Position numbers and translations under genes: made by a program. From Selaginella moellendorffii (lineage: Eukaryota; Streptophyta; Lycopodiopsida; Selaginellales; Selaginellaceae), in contig NW_003314345.1 in NCBI RefSeq assembly GCF_000143415.4, forward strand, positions 139,339 to 203,338: DNA of 64,000 nucleotides, in the 5' to 3' direction. This document shows positions 20,940 through 32,477 of this stretch, piece by piece. Position 1 is the stretch's first letter; each line of letters opens with the position of its first letter. A model generated the notes under the pieces. That model was given only the letters and a program-made list of their open reading frames with translations. It was not told the DNA's origin and searched no databases.

Positions 20940-23900
20940 GCCAGTTTGCGCGAGGTAAAAGTTCGTTTTCGTTATTTCTTTTTACTCTGCTTTGTGCTAC
21001 TTATGGTCCACGGGAAGATCATGTCAAGAGCCTATAGATATAGTTCAGTCTTCTTAAGACTATACTTCCAAGCCTCAAGTCAAACTCTACATTCCACTGC
21101 CATCTTTTATATCTTCCATGAGGTATCCACTCCAAGATGCAAAGGCATCATAATTTTCAAAGCCCAGCTTTGCTTATCATGTGTTCTTAGTGTGAGAAGA
21201 TTAATATAGTCTCCCTAAACCTAATGCTTGCAATGAGATTACCAACATTTTGAGGCTGACAAACCTGAATTTTACAGCTTTCTTCACTACCTTCAAGGAA
21301 CCCCATGGAAATATCATATGTTATTCAGAGTTTATGGGCTTTGAAACCCAGCACCTTATCCCAGTGCTCAACTGTCATGAATTCCATAGTGTACCTGCAA
21401 AAGAAGGTACCATTCAAGAATATTATGTACTTACTAATGCAAGTAATAAGTTGTGGGTGTTATGAGGGAATATAGAGAGTTGGGAGTTTGAGTGGGTTTG
21501 AGGTGGATGATAACCCAAAGTTGCTGTAAGTGACACTTGTGCATGTTCTTCCACATGACTGCAAGCCCATGATAAATTCCAAACACCTATATATGTGAGT
21601 CCACCTGAACAAAGAAAAACCAAGCAAGTATTTCAGAGCTCTAAAAGTATTACTTCATTTGTGATCTTATGGGGAAGCTTCCATTGCATGGATAACCACA
21701 GTTATCTAGCCTTCATACTCGCTCTATTCATTCCTAAAGCATCCAAGTTGCAAAGAAGTCTGTGCTTTTTGGCTTTATAGTAACAATTTCCCAAGTCTGA
21801 CAATAAGAAAGTATAGAGAACTTAGCCCTAGATCAAAGAGCATAGGGAACAGAGAATAGAACTATTATCTCCCATGTCCAAAGTTCCATTAGAGGCGAGC
21901 TCAAGGATCTCAGTTGACCATTGCCTGAGCAAAAGAACACTCAGCCACCAGGGGAAAGAGGACATAGATCATCAAACAAAGAAAAAATAAACTTAGCTTT
22001 TGTTCTTGAAAACATAGTCGTTACTTCCAAGTTAAAATTTTGCAGCTTGCATCTAACAAAAACTAAAAAACTTTCTCAGATGCTTGAAAATTAAAATGGA
22101 ACCTTGATAGGATGCTATCTTGTTTGTCTTTGCCAAAGGATAACTGTTCTGATGCAACTTGGCCAGCATTCTCATGGGTTTTCTGGACATTTGACCTAGA
22201 AAAATTCATCTTTGAAGTAGAGAGCTTATCCACACAAAAACCCACAGTCAAGTTGGAAAGTATCAAAGCCACCTTACTAAGACAGTGCTAAAAATGTGGA
22301 ACATAATCCCCAACATGTTTTGCAAGAATTAATGTAGATTCCTTAGCAAGAATAAAACTTCTGAGAGACCAGAAGTGTGTAAATAATAATCACCAATTTT
22401 CTTAAGAGAATGAAAAGACAAAATGAATATTATGGGATATTCTACTATTTAATATCTAAGTATATTCTAGGTATTGCTTATGCAAACCAAAAATACATTA
22501 AAAATAATTTGAAACCAACCACATATAAGGTATAGCAGATGCAATCTAGCATATGAGTAGCTATACTCTCTTTTTCATGTTGCCCTTCATACCTAACCAC
22601 CTAGGACAACTCAACATCTGAGCACTATGCCATAGTAGACAGCGACAAGCCAGGGTTCATCTTAGGGTTTAGCTGCTCGCATTGCCACTTGCTCACTTCA
22701 GCACAAAATAATGCCATCCATGGCAGTGCCAACAGTGGGCGGTGGGACTTGGAGCAAATGGGGCAGCAGTCCTTATGGCTAGGCAGCATTGACATGCAGC
22801 TGTAGCAGTATTAAAAGATCAGTAGTAGCAGCAATGGTGGTGGCAGAAGACCAATCTCCACTTGCTTCACTATCATCACTAGACTCATTGTCCCAAGTGG
22901 TAAGTGCTCTCTTCTCTTCCCAAAGAACCTAGATGTACTTTTACTGTTGTTCCTGTTGTCTGCTGCTATAGCAAAGATGTTCCTTTCTTTGCCATGAAAA
23001 ATGGATTGATGATGGAAGAAGTTACTTTGGTTCGTGTGACAATCTGTACTTTGTGACCAGAGCATCAAACATATTGTTAGGGCATTAGGAACTTCACAAT
23101 ATTTTGAGGGGGGTTGGTTGGCTTGGGGTGTTTTTGATGAAGCAACCACTAGACATAACAGCAAAGTTGTGGGAGCTAATTGCCTTTGGAAGCTGCAAGA
23201 AGCAACTAGGGAATGATGAATGCATATGGCATTTTGAGGTGGGTTGGGATAAAGGTTTGGAATCATAATGTTTGTTTAGCATTACAAATCATTGATCTAG
23301 TGTGGCATGCCCAGTAGTTTTAACAAGTTATAGATTATAATATACCATCATCCCATTATATTGTGGTTGTAGAGCTTTGTATGAACATATGAGGTGATAC
23401 AGTCTATGACATTTACATTGGAGTTGTAAAACAGTTTAGTTAGCCTAGACTTATGCATGAAGATTTTGGACCGATTTTAATCTCATTGAAAAAGATATGA
23501 ATGAGACTTTAGGTCTGGATGAGCATTCTTTCATAGAAGGGCCCTTTAAAATAAACACTAGAAGATAAAATCCATAAAACACATTAAAATGTGTTTATAA
23601 AAATTCAACATAAAAAACCAATTTACTATCACATGTTTTCAATATAGTTATTTAGGTTTTATAACTTAGTAGAAAGATCAAACAAACCATTCTAGCATTC
23701 TTACTAGCAATAAATTTTCCTTTTTTTCATTCTTAACATAAATTTCCACAATCCTAAATAAAACTTTTTCCATTAATTTTTTTTTATTTTGAACTTGGTT
23801 GGCTTAGACTCCTTTGGCAGTGAATAAATAGTAGTCAATTTTGATTCTTATCAAGAGGGCCATCTCCCTTGAAAGCCCTTGAAAGTCGAATGTTCAAACT

Positions 23901-25866
23901 TTCTAGAGATGCTTGAATTTGGGGGCATTCCCTAAAAAATTCAATTGTTTAGCTTATGACATTCAATTATAAATTAATGCTTAAAATATTTATACCTTAG
24001 TAAATATAATTATAGAATCCCAAACTTGAATGTAGTCAATTTGCTAAAGAATTGCACATACAAACCATCTAACAGCTTTAATTCAACAAATATATTATAA
24101 AACAATTTTAAAATTTTATAAGGATATTTTATATGTTGCCCAAGAACTTTTTCTGGTACAAATAAAACAATTAAAACAAAACTTTATAGCAGTTTTTGAG
24201 TTAGTTATTTTAAAAAATATAATATTCAATTTTTTGATTCTCAAATCTTAGAATGTGTGAAATTGCACTATGACTTCATCAAGTGCTTAATGTACTTCTT
24301 ACACCATTTGCTTCACTTTCTTTAAATGTTACTAAAGATTAATAAATTTGTTTATGATCTTTTACTTAACAATATGGTAGAAATGGTCACTCAATGTTTA
24401 ACCATATATACATTCAATGAGCTGGGTTTATAGTTAGATGTGCTAAAATTTTGTTATATCTTTTTGCTTAGTTTTGTATGACACTCAAATGATGCTCGAC
24501 TAGAAGTACCATGGTTAATGGCATTAATAAACAGCTACCTTTTATAAGAGAGAGACTTTTCAAGAGTCACTCTTTGTATTATTAATCCAGAAGTGAGTAA
24601 AATCTATATAGTTTTACCAAGTACAAAATTCTTCACTACTCTACATATATTCATTGCATCTCTATCTTATGTATTGAGCTCTAAAACCTTCTTAAGCTCA
24701 AACTTAAACAAATCCTCACTATTATAACCTTGATTTACAATCTTCTCAAACAAACTTACCAAAACGCTAATGACACACAGCCCATAGATATAATCACTTA
24801 ACTCTAACCTATATAGCTCCTTAAATCAAACATGACTTAAAGCCATTCTTGTGAATGAAATAGTGTAAGAAACAATAAAAGTATTTTTTACCTTTTCTTA
24901 TTAGCTGATCACTCTGCACTTCATGTATACATTGCTTGGTGTTTGATTGCTTCATCTAATTTACACTATGGGGAAAACATAATTGAATTCAAAACCTTAA
25001 TAAACCATAGAGCAAAACCTTTGCATGAACTTTGTATATTAAAAGTAACAGAAAAAAATGCATAATATTTAGTATTTATTTTGAAACTTTTTGCCTTAAT
25101 ATTCATTAGAGCTTTTTAACAACAAATATTTCATAATCATTTAAAAGTGGTTGAACTTCTCTAATTTCATCCATTTCTATGCTTGATTTGTTAAATCCTT
25201 CTTGCTCACTCGGTGGTGTGGTTGTGCATGAAATTTCTCAAATATGTTCAACCATTAAATTTCATCTTTAAACTAAGATTATTAAAAGCTAAATCAAAAA
25301 CTATACAGCATGAATAGGATAGAAGCACCAAGTTATTATACATAATTAATTGATAAATTTTTCATTTATCTAATCCTCAACCAATCTCCAATACCCAAAG
25401 ATCTTTAAATTATTATTCAATCTGAAAGATAACCAACTTTGATGCAGAATATGCAAGTCAAACTTGATAATCCACATGTTTTCATGAATTTAACATATGT
25501 TCTAGTGGAAATTCAAGAGCAAAAATCAATCTAAAAATTAAAAAGGGGGAAGAGAAAAATTAAATTTATAAGCCTATAAAATCTACTCACTTTTTGGATC
25601 TTGAGTGCAATTTTCTTTATCTTCATAGTGAGAACCATAGATAATACAAATGGATGTTGATTCTTTCAAAGATAGGAAAGCTCAATGAGATCTATGGAAA
25701 ACGATCGTTAAAAGATTTATCAATTAAATAAAACTTATATAGAGCAATGAGATTTCTATATTCTACAGTCTCTATTTTTTGTATAAGAGTTCAATATAAT
25801 AATGTTTATTGAATATAAGAATCTATGCTTAATCACCTTACTCTACCTATATTGAAGTATAGAAGA
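20940..25866 (+). repeat. 5-kb direct repeat, copy 1 (partner 59055-63973)
   Basis: Collinear with 59055-63973 over nearly its whole length, from 'GGTAAAAGTTCGTTTTCGTT' to 'CTTACTCTACCTATATTGAA', with small indels and many transitions. It includes a CAG/GCA-rich patch near 22690-22860 and a weakly coding-looking patch near 22980-23270 ('LWELIAFGSCKKQLGNDE'), both present in the partner. From 23280 on it is extremely AT-rich with no credible reading frame. I cannot name the element class; the shared edge with the methyltransferase flank shows that the duplicated unit included that flank. Confidence 0.8.
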
Positions 25867-25889
25867 GCCTAAAGTTACAAGCAATACAA

Positions 25890-26015
25890 CCCCAACGTTG
25901 GGAGGTCACCCAACCCAGTATTATTCAACACTAAGGACATTTAACCTCAAATCTCCTAATACCTGTAACTGATTGAAAAAAGGGTGCATTTTGTTTATAA
26001 ACTTTTTCTCGACCA
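25890..26015 (-). mobile_element. Cassandra-like LTR fragment
   Basis: Minus-strand copy of the 5S-like LTR core: GGGTTGGGTGACCTCCCAAC, preceded by 'GTTAAATGTCCTTAGTGTTG' and 'CAATCAGTTACAGGTATTAG'. It corresponds to 26700-26800. The outer LTR ends are missing or too decayed to place. Confidence 0.6.
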
Positions 26016-26623
26016 TATATTTAATATGTGTAGGAAATCCTCTTTAATCAACTAAAAGCCATGTTTTCTATATGAAATACCACATTATAAACCCTTTTAA
26101 ATGAACCCTAAAACTTATATATATTTTATAAGACCACCTAGCTACATATCATGTATGTTTAAAGCTTGGCTTTTTGAGTCATAAAGCACACAAACTGGCA
26201 TGTTGTGCTTGAAAGTCCCTATCCATGATATGCTCAAATGGGACTAGGGTGATAAATACCCATACCACTAGAGCAATAGCCTAGCATATAGATTTTTGTC
26301 TTGGTTAAGAGAGTTCTAGAAAACCATATTAGAGCTTGGAAATAAACATTCTCTCCCATGCCATAACCACACTCTATAAAAGCTTTCATAATAAAGTGGT
26401 GTGCAAAATTAACAAGTAAGAGATTATTGAAGTTTCAAATGGGGTAACCATAGGTTAGTTGAGGTTCAAATCTAGATAGAGATATAGGGACTTGATTGGA
26501 AATTTCATGCACAAAGATTTCTCTATTTATGAGCTTTGTGAGCTTGAGTAGAATAACAACACTTATTCATCAAGTTTTTTTTTGGCTCCAATCTCATTGC
26601 TATTGGCTTGATATATACCAACT

Positions 26624-27355
26624 TGTAAATAACCAAAGAGAACGATTCAAGAGACGATCTATGGGGTTCAAATATAAAAGGAAAGGGCTCATGAACAAGA
26701 GTGCATCCCCTTTTCCAATCGGTTAAGGGTTTTGGGATATTTGGGGTTAAGTGTCCTTGGGTTTGAATAGTATTGGGCTGGGTGACCTCCCGGGAAGTCC
26801 AAATTTAGGAGCTTATATTTGGTATCGGAGCGGTCTCAGGTCCGACTTAAGGGAATCACACCACATATTGATTGACATCTGGCTGGTTCAATTTACTCTT
26901 GCTGGGCTCGACCCGAGGGGTAAGGAGCGGGGCTCTCAAGAGAGCTGCGGCTCTCAACTTCCGTTCACGAAGGCATGAACTTGCAGGGAAGCGTGGTAGA
27001 TTGTAAGCAACTAGAGAAAATGACTCAAGAGACAGTCCATGGGGTTCAAATATAAAGGGAAAATGCCCATGAATAAGAGTGCACCCCTTTTTCCAATCAG
27101 TTAAAGGTCTTGGGATACTTGGGGTTCACAAGGGCATGAACTTGCAGGGAAGTGTGAAAGCGTGGTAGATTGTAAGTAACCAAAGAGAACGACTCGAGAC
27201 ACGGTCCATAAGGTTCAAATATAAAGGGAAAGGGCCCATGAATAAGCCTTTTCCAATCGGTTAAAGGTCTTGGGATACTTAAGGTTAAGTGTCCTTAGGT
27301 TTAAATAGTACTGGGTTGAATGACCTCTCGAGAAGTCCAAACTCAGAAGATTACA
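26624..27355 (+). mobile_element. Cassandra-like TRIM retrotransposon with 5S-rRNA-like LTRs (three LTR copies)
   Basis: LTR 1 at 26624-26817 (TGTAAAT...CTTATA), a primer-binding site TGGTATCGGAGC at 26820-26831 (one change from the plant initiator-Met-tRNA type), about 170 bp of non-coding internal DNA, LTR 2 at 27002-27126 (truncated), a repeated internal tail, and LTR 3 at 27171-27355 (TGTAAG...TTACA). Inside LTR 1, 26746-26800 resembles the 3' half of plant 5S rRNA, including GGGTGACCTCCCGGGAAGTC, which covers the Pol III C-box. No protein is encoded, as expected of a TRIM moved by another element's enzymes. The flanks CAACT and TAATT could be a target duplication with two C-to-T changes. 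Confidence 0.75.
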
Positions 27356-27399
27356 TAATTGTGACAACACTACATTGGGATGGAGTTAAAATCTTATTT

Positions 27400-28300
27400 A
27401 AATCCAACTCCAAAAAAAACTAACAGGCATCTACTATTACTTTCTTGTCCTTATTGCACCTCCCTCACTCTTATCAATGTTTTTACTCTCTTTGTCTTTG
27501 AGAAGACTATTAGCTAGCAATATTTCATTTTAAGTACAGTTCAAAAATTGTATAGCTGCACAATTGGTTTGAAGCTAAAAACTCCTTTAAAAAGCTCTAA
27601 AAGATTATATAAAGAGTTATTACTTATTATTACTCTAGCCTCTTTAACCTTATAGCATACATCTAAGGCCTCTAGAGGATGATATTTTTTATGCCTCCCC
27701 ATTCTAATACACTACATAACAACTCTTGAGTCATATCTTTAGAATTTGTGTAATATGGGCCCAAATGTTTAGTTGTTCTAGGGGCACTAAGTATTTAGCA
27801 GTCCCCTAGGTGACAATTTAAATTCTTGTAGGATAATTTGCTATGCTATGTAGCAATAATTATTTTTAGAAAATAATGCTTTTTTTTTTTAAAAAAAGTA
27901 TTCAAATTTTTTAATAAAATAAAAAATTTTAAGAGAAAGATTTTAATAATTATATAAATTATAATTAAATTAAATTATAATTTTCATTTTAAATAAATAA
28001 TAAATAATAATTTTTAATATAAAGGAGTGTGCTATATTATCCTGTGAAATGTAATGATGAAGTTTAATATAACCATGTCCAATATATAACAAGAAGTGCC
28101 TTTATGGTTGAAGCTTTAGACTAAGCTCTAGTGGTCAGAAATATTATATAGTTCTTTACTCTTCATGTGAGCAAGATACTGAAAAGTCGAGGCAAAAGTT
28201 AAATTATAATTAGGAAAGCTAGAACCCTAAGAATAACATGATTTTTATTAGTGATAATTAAGAATAATGATATTAAACTTTAATTAGCAACGGATTAGAG
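27400..28300 (+). repeat. AT-rich repeat, inverted relative to 54815-57720
   Basis: 27400-27740 matches the reverse complement of 57440-57715 ('CTCTAGAGGATGATATTTTT', 'CCCTCACTCTTATCAATGTT'). 28020-28290 matches the reverse complement of 54815-55190 ('GCTAGAACCCTAAGAATAAC', 'AGGAGTGTGCTATATTATCC'). No coding content is seen. Confidence 0.7.
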
Positions 28301-28404
28301 AAATTTTTAAAAGGAGAAAATCACAACAGTTAGTGGGTCATGAATTTGTGAGACAATCCATTTGTCATGAATGCCTGTAAAACAAAAAACTGACTGGTGA
28401 AACA

Positions 28405-28660
28405 TATGGGTTTGAGATAATAGATTCAAACACAGAGAAAGAAAAAGCTTGGCAATTGTTTTGCTTGGGGATTGGCTCCAGAGACCCAATGGTGGTGATC
28501 CCATTGGAAAAGCCCTTATCTGCCATTCAACATTTGAGATGCAAGGAAAAATTGCACAGTAGCCAGGGTGACAGGTGGAAATACTCACCAGATACTACAA
28601 GATTGCACCCCATTGGGCACAAATGGACTGTAAACAAACCACCAGGTAGATAAGCATGCT
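28405..28660 (+). pseudogene. Old MpaB-like relic with tRNA-Asp fragment
   Basis: Reads 'WQLFCLGIGSRDPMV', then 'IPLEKP', corresponding to the 'IDPTIRSAVGLEKPPVIVEW' region of the MpaB-like genes but much diverged. Around 28566-28600 an inverted remnant of the 5' half of tRNA-Asp follows (GGAAATACTCACCAGATACTAC). Further copies are at 48185-48530 and 52618-52960. Confidence 0.55.
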
Positions 28661-28968
28661 AAGGGTTAGGCAATGTTATTCTTTTCGGGTGGTCTTAGGC
28701 TTGCAAGTGATTTGTCGTTGACTTGCGCATTGTAAACAAGGATGTGTAAACGTTTTGGTAGGCCTAGCATGGACCAGCTAATGGAAAACGTGCAACTTAT
28801 GGGACATACTGGTTACGTGCACGGAATAACATACAGTGAACCATGGAATTAAAAATGTGAGATGTGATCTCTGTAGGATACCTCTTCTCCTGCCCCTGTT
28901 TCATAACCCACAGAGGAGTGTAGAAAACAAAAGCTGTTTTCAGGACCAATCAAACAGTTTTCATTTCC

Positions 28969-29160
28969 AAATGGCTGCAATCTTGTTGATGACTGTGTTG
29001 CTCATGATGGCTGGAAGATGGTGTGCATTGATAGAGCAAGATTTCTAGCGTCACTCCACCCCGTGAGAGATGCCCACAAGATCTTGTGGTATATGTACTG
29101 GGTGGAATTCCCCTTCCTCTCACAAAAGACGCTCGAGTTTGATTCATATCTTGGTTCGTT
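28969..29160 (+). pseudogene. MpaB-like gene 5' fragment
   Basis: Begins like the intact genes (ATGGCTGCAATCTTGTTGAT), with the hydrophobic start, 'RFLASLHPV' in another frame, and 'KILWYMYWVEFPF'. It then breaks off near 29135 into the methyltransferase 3' flank. Frameshifts are present. It is the reverse counterpart of 52072-52258. Confidence 0.85.
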
Positions 29161-29164
29161 TGTG

Positions 29165-29405
29165 CCAACTTGAGCTACTGCTGCAGGATATCTATGCGAA
29201 GGTCATGTAAGAGGCCAAGATTTTGGACTCACTCGGAGGTGGAGTTTTTGTCATCCTCAAGAGCTGTGCAGACGTTTCCTGAGCCGACAGTCCATAAAAT
29301 TCACTTTAGGAGGACATAGAAATCATTTAAACATATATTCAGCTGACGAAATCTCTATCAAGTATTAAAATGTCAGCAATTAAGCAATTCCTTTCTATTA
29401 GTTGT
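29165..29405 (+). repeat. Methyltransferase 3'-flank segment
   Basis: Matches 46381-46640, downstream of the intact methyltransferase gene, and the reverse complement of 51735-51955: 'AGCTACTGCTGCAGGATATC', 'GAGCTGTGCAGAC.TTTCC', 'AAATCTCTATCAAGTATTAA'. It links directly to the tRNA-Asp pseudogene, as in the intact unit. Confidence 0.8.
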
Positions 29406-29410
29406 CTGAT

Positions 29411-29473
29411 GTCGTTGTAGTATACCGGTGAGTATTTCCGTCTGTCACGTGGACAACCCGGGTTCGATCCCCG
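29411..29473 (+). pseudogene. tRNA-Asp (GTC) pseudogene, 3' truncated
   Basis: Starts with the intact 5' acceptor strand GTCGTTG and keeps the GTC anticodon loop CTGTCAC, but has stem changes (CCGTC/GTGGAC) and is cut off inside the 3' T-stem (..CCCCG), where it joins the truncated MpaB-like gene. Relative to the unit at 46644-46910, about 200 bp have been deleted between short CCG repeats. Confidence 0.9.
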
Positions 29474-29474
29474 C

Positions 29475-30430
29475 TAGCTTGTATCCCTTCTCAAATGCTG
29501 GTGGCCGATACACATTCACGTTGAGCTGCCGGTACTCTTCCGGATTGGCAGCGGGATTGGGACACCAGTCCACCTCAATGCTGCCCTTCGCATCCTCACA
29601 CGTCTGGGAGGCATAAATGTGGACACGCAGCTCCCGGCCAGCAGCTTGAACGCACCCAAGATGATCCACTCCACGATCACGGGGGGCTTTTCCAATCCAA
29701 CAGCGCTCCTGATTGTGGGATCGATGAGCGCGCAGATCCCAGTCTCTACCAGCGGCTGCACGGGCTGAGGAAACGCGTCCAGCACCAGATGCTTGAGATC
29801 CTGGACGATGCTCTTGTTCTTGTCCGTGAAGATGGCGTTCTTGGCCTCGTACTCGCGAATGTACTCTCGCATCTCGGAAATGCTGTCTGGGATGCTTGTG
29901 ATGCCCATCCTCATGCCCACGTCGTGCCACACAACATACGCGGCCTCCTTCTCGTTGTCGGTCCACTTGCGGAATCCAAACTTCTCGGAGAAATCAATGG
30001 GACTGATCACGTTGAGGCAGAGGACGTAGGCGAATTGGTCGTTTGGGATCTTGAATTTGTTGTGGATTCCATTCAATCTCCTCACCGCGTACGAGCCGCG
30101 ATCGCTGTCGACGTGGTGGTGGATCATCTCGCTCACCAGAATGTTGGTCTCGGCGGCGCGCTTCTCAGGATCCTTGAGGCCGTACTTGGTCTTGAAGAGC
30201 AGATTTGTGATCCCGGGGATGCCCAGCGTGCGGATGGTGCCAAACTCGAGCGCCTTTTGTGAGAGGAAGGGGAATTCCACCGAGTACATATACCACAAGA
30301 TCTTTTGGGCATCTCTCACGGGGTGGAGTGATGCTAGAAATCTCGCTCTCTCTTTTCTCTTGCCAATGCACACCATCTTCCATGCTGCAGCCATCATGAG
30401 CAACGCAATCATCAACAAGATTGCAGCCAT
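29475..30430 (-). pseudogene. MpaB/DUF2236 oxygenase-like gene copy, 3' truncated and frameshifted
   Basis: Same protein as the genes at 46822 and 49730 for about 270 residues (MAAILLMIALLMMAAAWKMV to 'FMPPRRV'). A single C lost in the 'CATCCTCCACACG' context near 29599 shifts the frame, giving an unrelated tail. The last part of the coding region is deleted up to the tRNA-Asp relic at 29473. The promoter still has a TATA-like TATAAATA motif (minus strand near 30515). It could still make a shortened protein, but the family C-terminus is missing. Confidence 0.85.
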
Positions 30431-30759
30431 TCTGAAATGGTTGCGTTGTGAAAACTGTTTAATCTACAATCTGTGCGTGCAAAAGAAAGAACGAGGTTGG
30501 TGAAACAAAGGGGTATTTATACCAATGATCCAACAAAGATCACATTTCACGTTTTCTATTCATGAGATTGGAAAGCTCACATTTGAGTATGGAAAATTCC
30601 CCATTTCCTGTAACACATTCCCCTTATGACTGAACAAACAACCATACTTACTGGAAAACGTGTTTGATTTGTAAAAATGACATTTGCAGACAAGCGTTTG
30701 CATACAGGTTTGCATTTCATTTGTAGAGGGTTGCCAAGTTAAATGAATATTCAAAGTTA

Positions 30760-32470
30760 AACCAGAATCTTTTACAGTCTTTTATGTTTCTTTCTGTAGG
30801 TGGGAAGCAATTGTTGGTGCAATGGCTTGCCAAGCCACCTCTTTTGATCATCCAGGGAAAAGACGAAACTCCTTGTGAGATTGATTCACTATTTGCAGTG
30901 TAGCTTATGAACAAGGCCACGAGCAAAGCCTCTGGACTTGCAAGTTCTACAATGAGTTGAAATTTGATTTATTGAAGAGATTGATTGTGCATGTAGGGAG
31001 GGTCCCAAAGGAAGAGATTGAGGTTTGCTACAGTTAGGTGTTTTTGAATGTCTTCAATGAGATGCAAATGAAGTTCTTTAGTGATTATCACCATTGTGAA
31101 CCACCACAAAAAGATGGTCCTACTGTCTACATTGCAAATGCTCAGTATGTGAATATCAATAGGGAAATTTTTAAGACTCCTTTCTGGAGATTAGCTTCTG
31201 CTACCTGCCCACCAATTGTGAGTCATGGAACATCATCATTTCCACTAGGTAGTAATGCTCCAAATCAACAATCCTTGGTTGTGACAATGGATTTTGCTGC
31301 TTCGAATGATAATAATGCAGTAGATGCCCAGATAGGGCAAGCACTCTCTAGAGGACTTTCTAGCGAGCAACAACAGAGCAACATATCAGGTCCTATGAAT
31401 TCTAGTGGGGGGACACAATTAGGCTTGGGCATAGCTATTGGTAGACAACAAAGCCTACATACAACATAGAAAAACTAGAGCTATATTGATGCATATGTTG
31501 CTGTTCATAGGTTCATCTATGAAATTGCATAAGCCTTCAATGTTGTGAACAGCTTGTACTAGAAAGAGATGCTCAGTGCTGTGGGGAAAGCTAATCCAGA
31601 CTATTCTCAGTGTTTCTAAAGTATGAAGCGATCCGGGTGAAACATTTGAATGAGGAGTATGAAAGCTTGAATTCGAGACTAGATGTTGTGTGTGAAGGCT
31701 GGAAGGAATTTGGCTGCACGATCGTCATTGATAGCTAGCAATGCTCAAGGAAATGAAGCATTATGAACATGATGGCGGTGAGCATTCATGGATTAGGTGT
31801 TTCTGAAATTGTTTGATGCATTGGAGGAGAATAAAATTGGTCTTTAGTTGTGGTCAAAGTTGAGGCTTATTCTCATAGAGGTTGGAGTTGAGAATGTGGT
31901 TCAAATGATCATTGATAATGGCTCCAACTTTGTTCGTATGGGGGATTTTATGGAGGAGTTTCCAAAGATTGTTCACAGCAAATGTGTTTGCCACTACTTG
32001 AGCCTCCTTTTGAAGGATATTACTAACCTTGATTGGGTTCAACCTTGTGTGAGCGGCTGTGAGAAGATTGTCAATTTCATGTTGAAGAAGCCAAGCTTGG
32101 TTATAGCATTCTGGAAAATCACTCCTCGAGACTTCATTAAACCATCATCAATTAGATTTACATACAACTTCATGGTGATGAGCTCCTTGATTGAATCAAT
32201 TGAATAGTTTTGCAGCAATTTGTGGTATTTCAAATTACAACAAATGTGTTTGCCACTACTTGAGCCTCCTCTTGAAGGATATCACTAACCTTGATTGGGT
32301 TCAACCTTGTGTGAGCGGCTGTGAGAAGATTGGCAGTTTCATGTTGAAGAGGCCAAGCCTAATTATAGCATTCTAGAAAATCACCTCTTAAGACTTTATC
32401 AAACTAGTATTAATTAAACTTGCATACAACTTTATGGTGATGAGCTCCTTGACTGAATCAGTTGAATAGT
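30760..32470 (+). mobile_element. hAT transposon relic (BED finger and DUF659 region)
   Basis: Conceptual translation with stops shows a BED-finger-like 'SLWTCKFYNELKFDLLKRLI', then 'FIYEIA.AFNVVNS', 'LDVVCEGWKEFGCTIVID', and 'NVVQMIIDNGSNFVRMGDFM', followed by 'IVHSKCVCHYLSLLLKDI'. These are the DUF659 and following segments of plant hAT transposases (compare 'GCTIVSDGW' and 'VVTDNASN'). Frameshifts and stops make it inactive. An internal duplication repeats 31976-32110 at 32241-32380. Confidence 0.8.
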
Positions 32471-32477
32471 TTTGCAG

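Noticed and set aside
22811-23266. A 151-codon minus-strand frame in the 5-kb repeat
   Set aside because: The partner copy at 60975-61334 has indels that break it, and no domain is visible.
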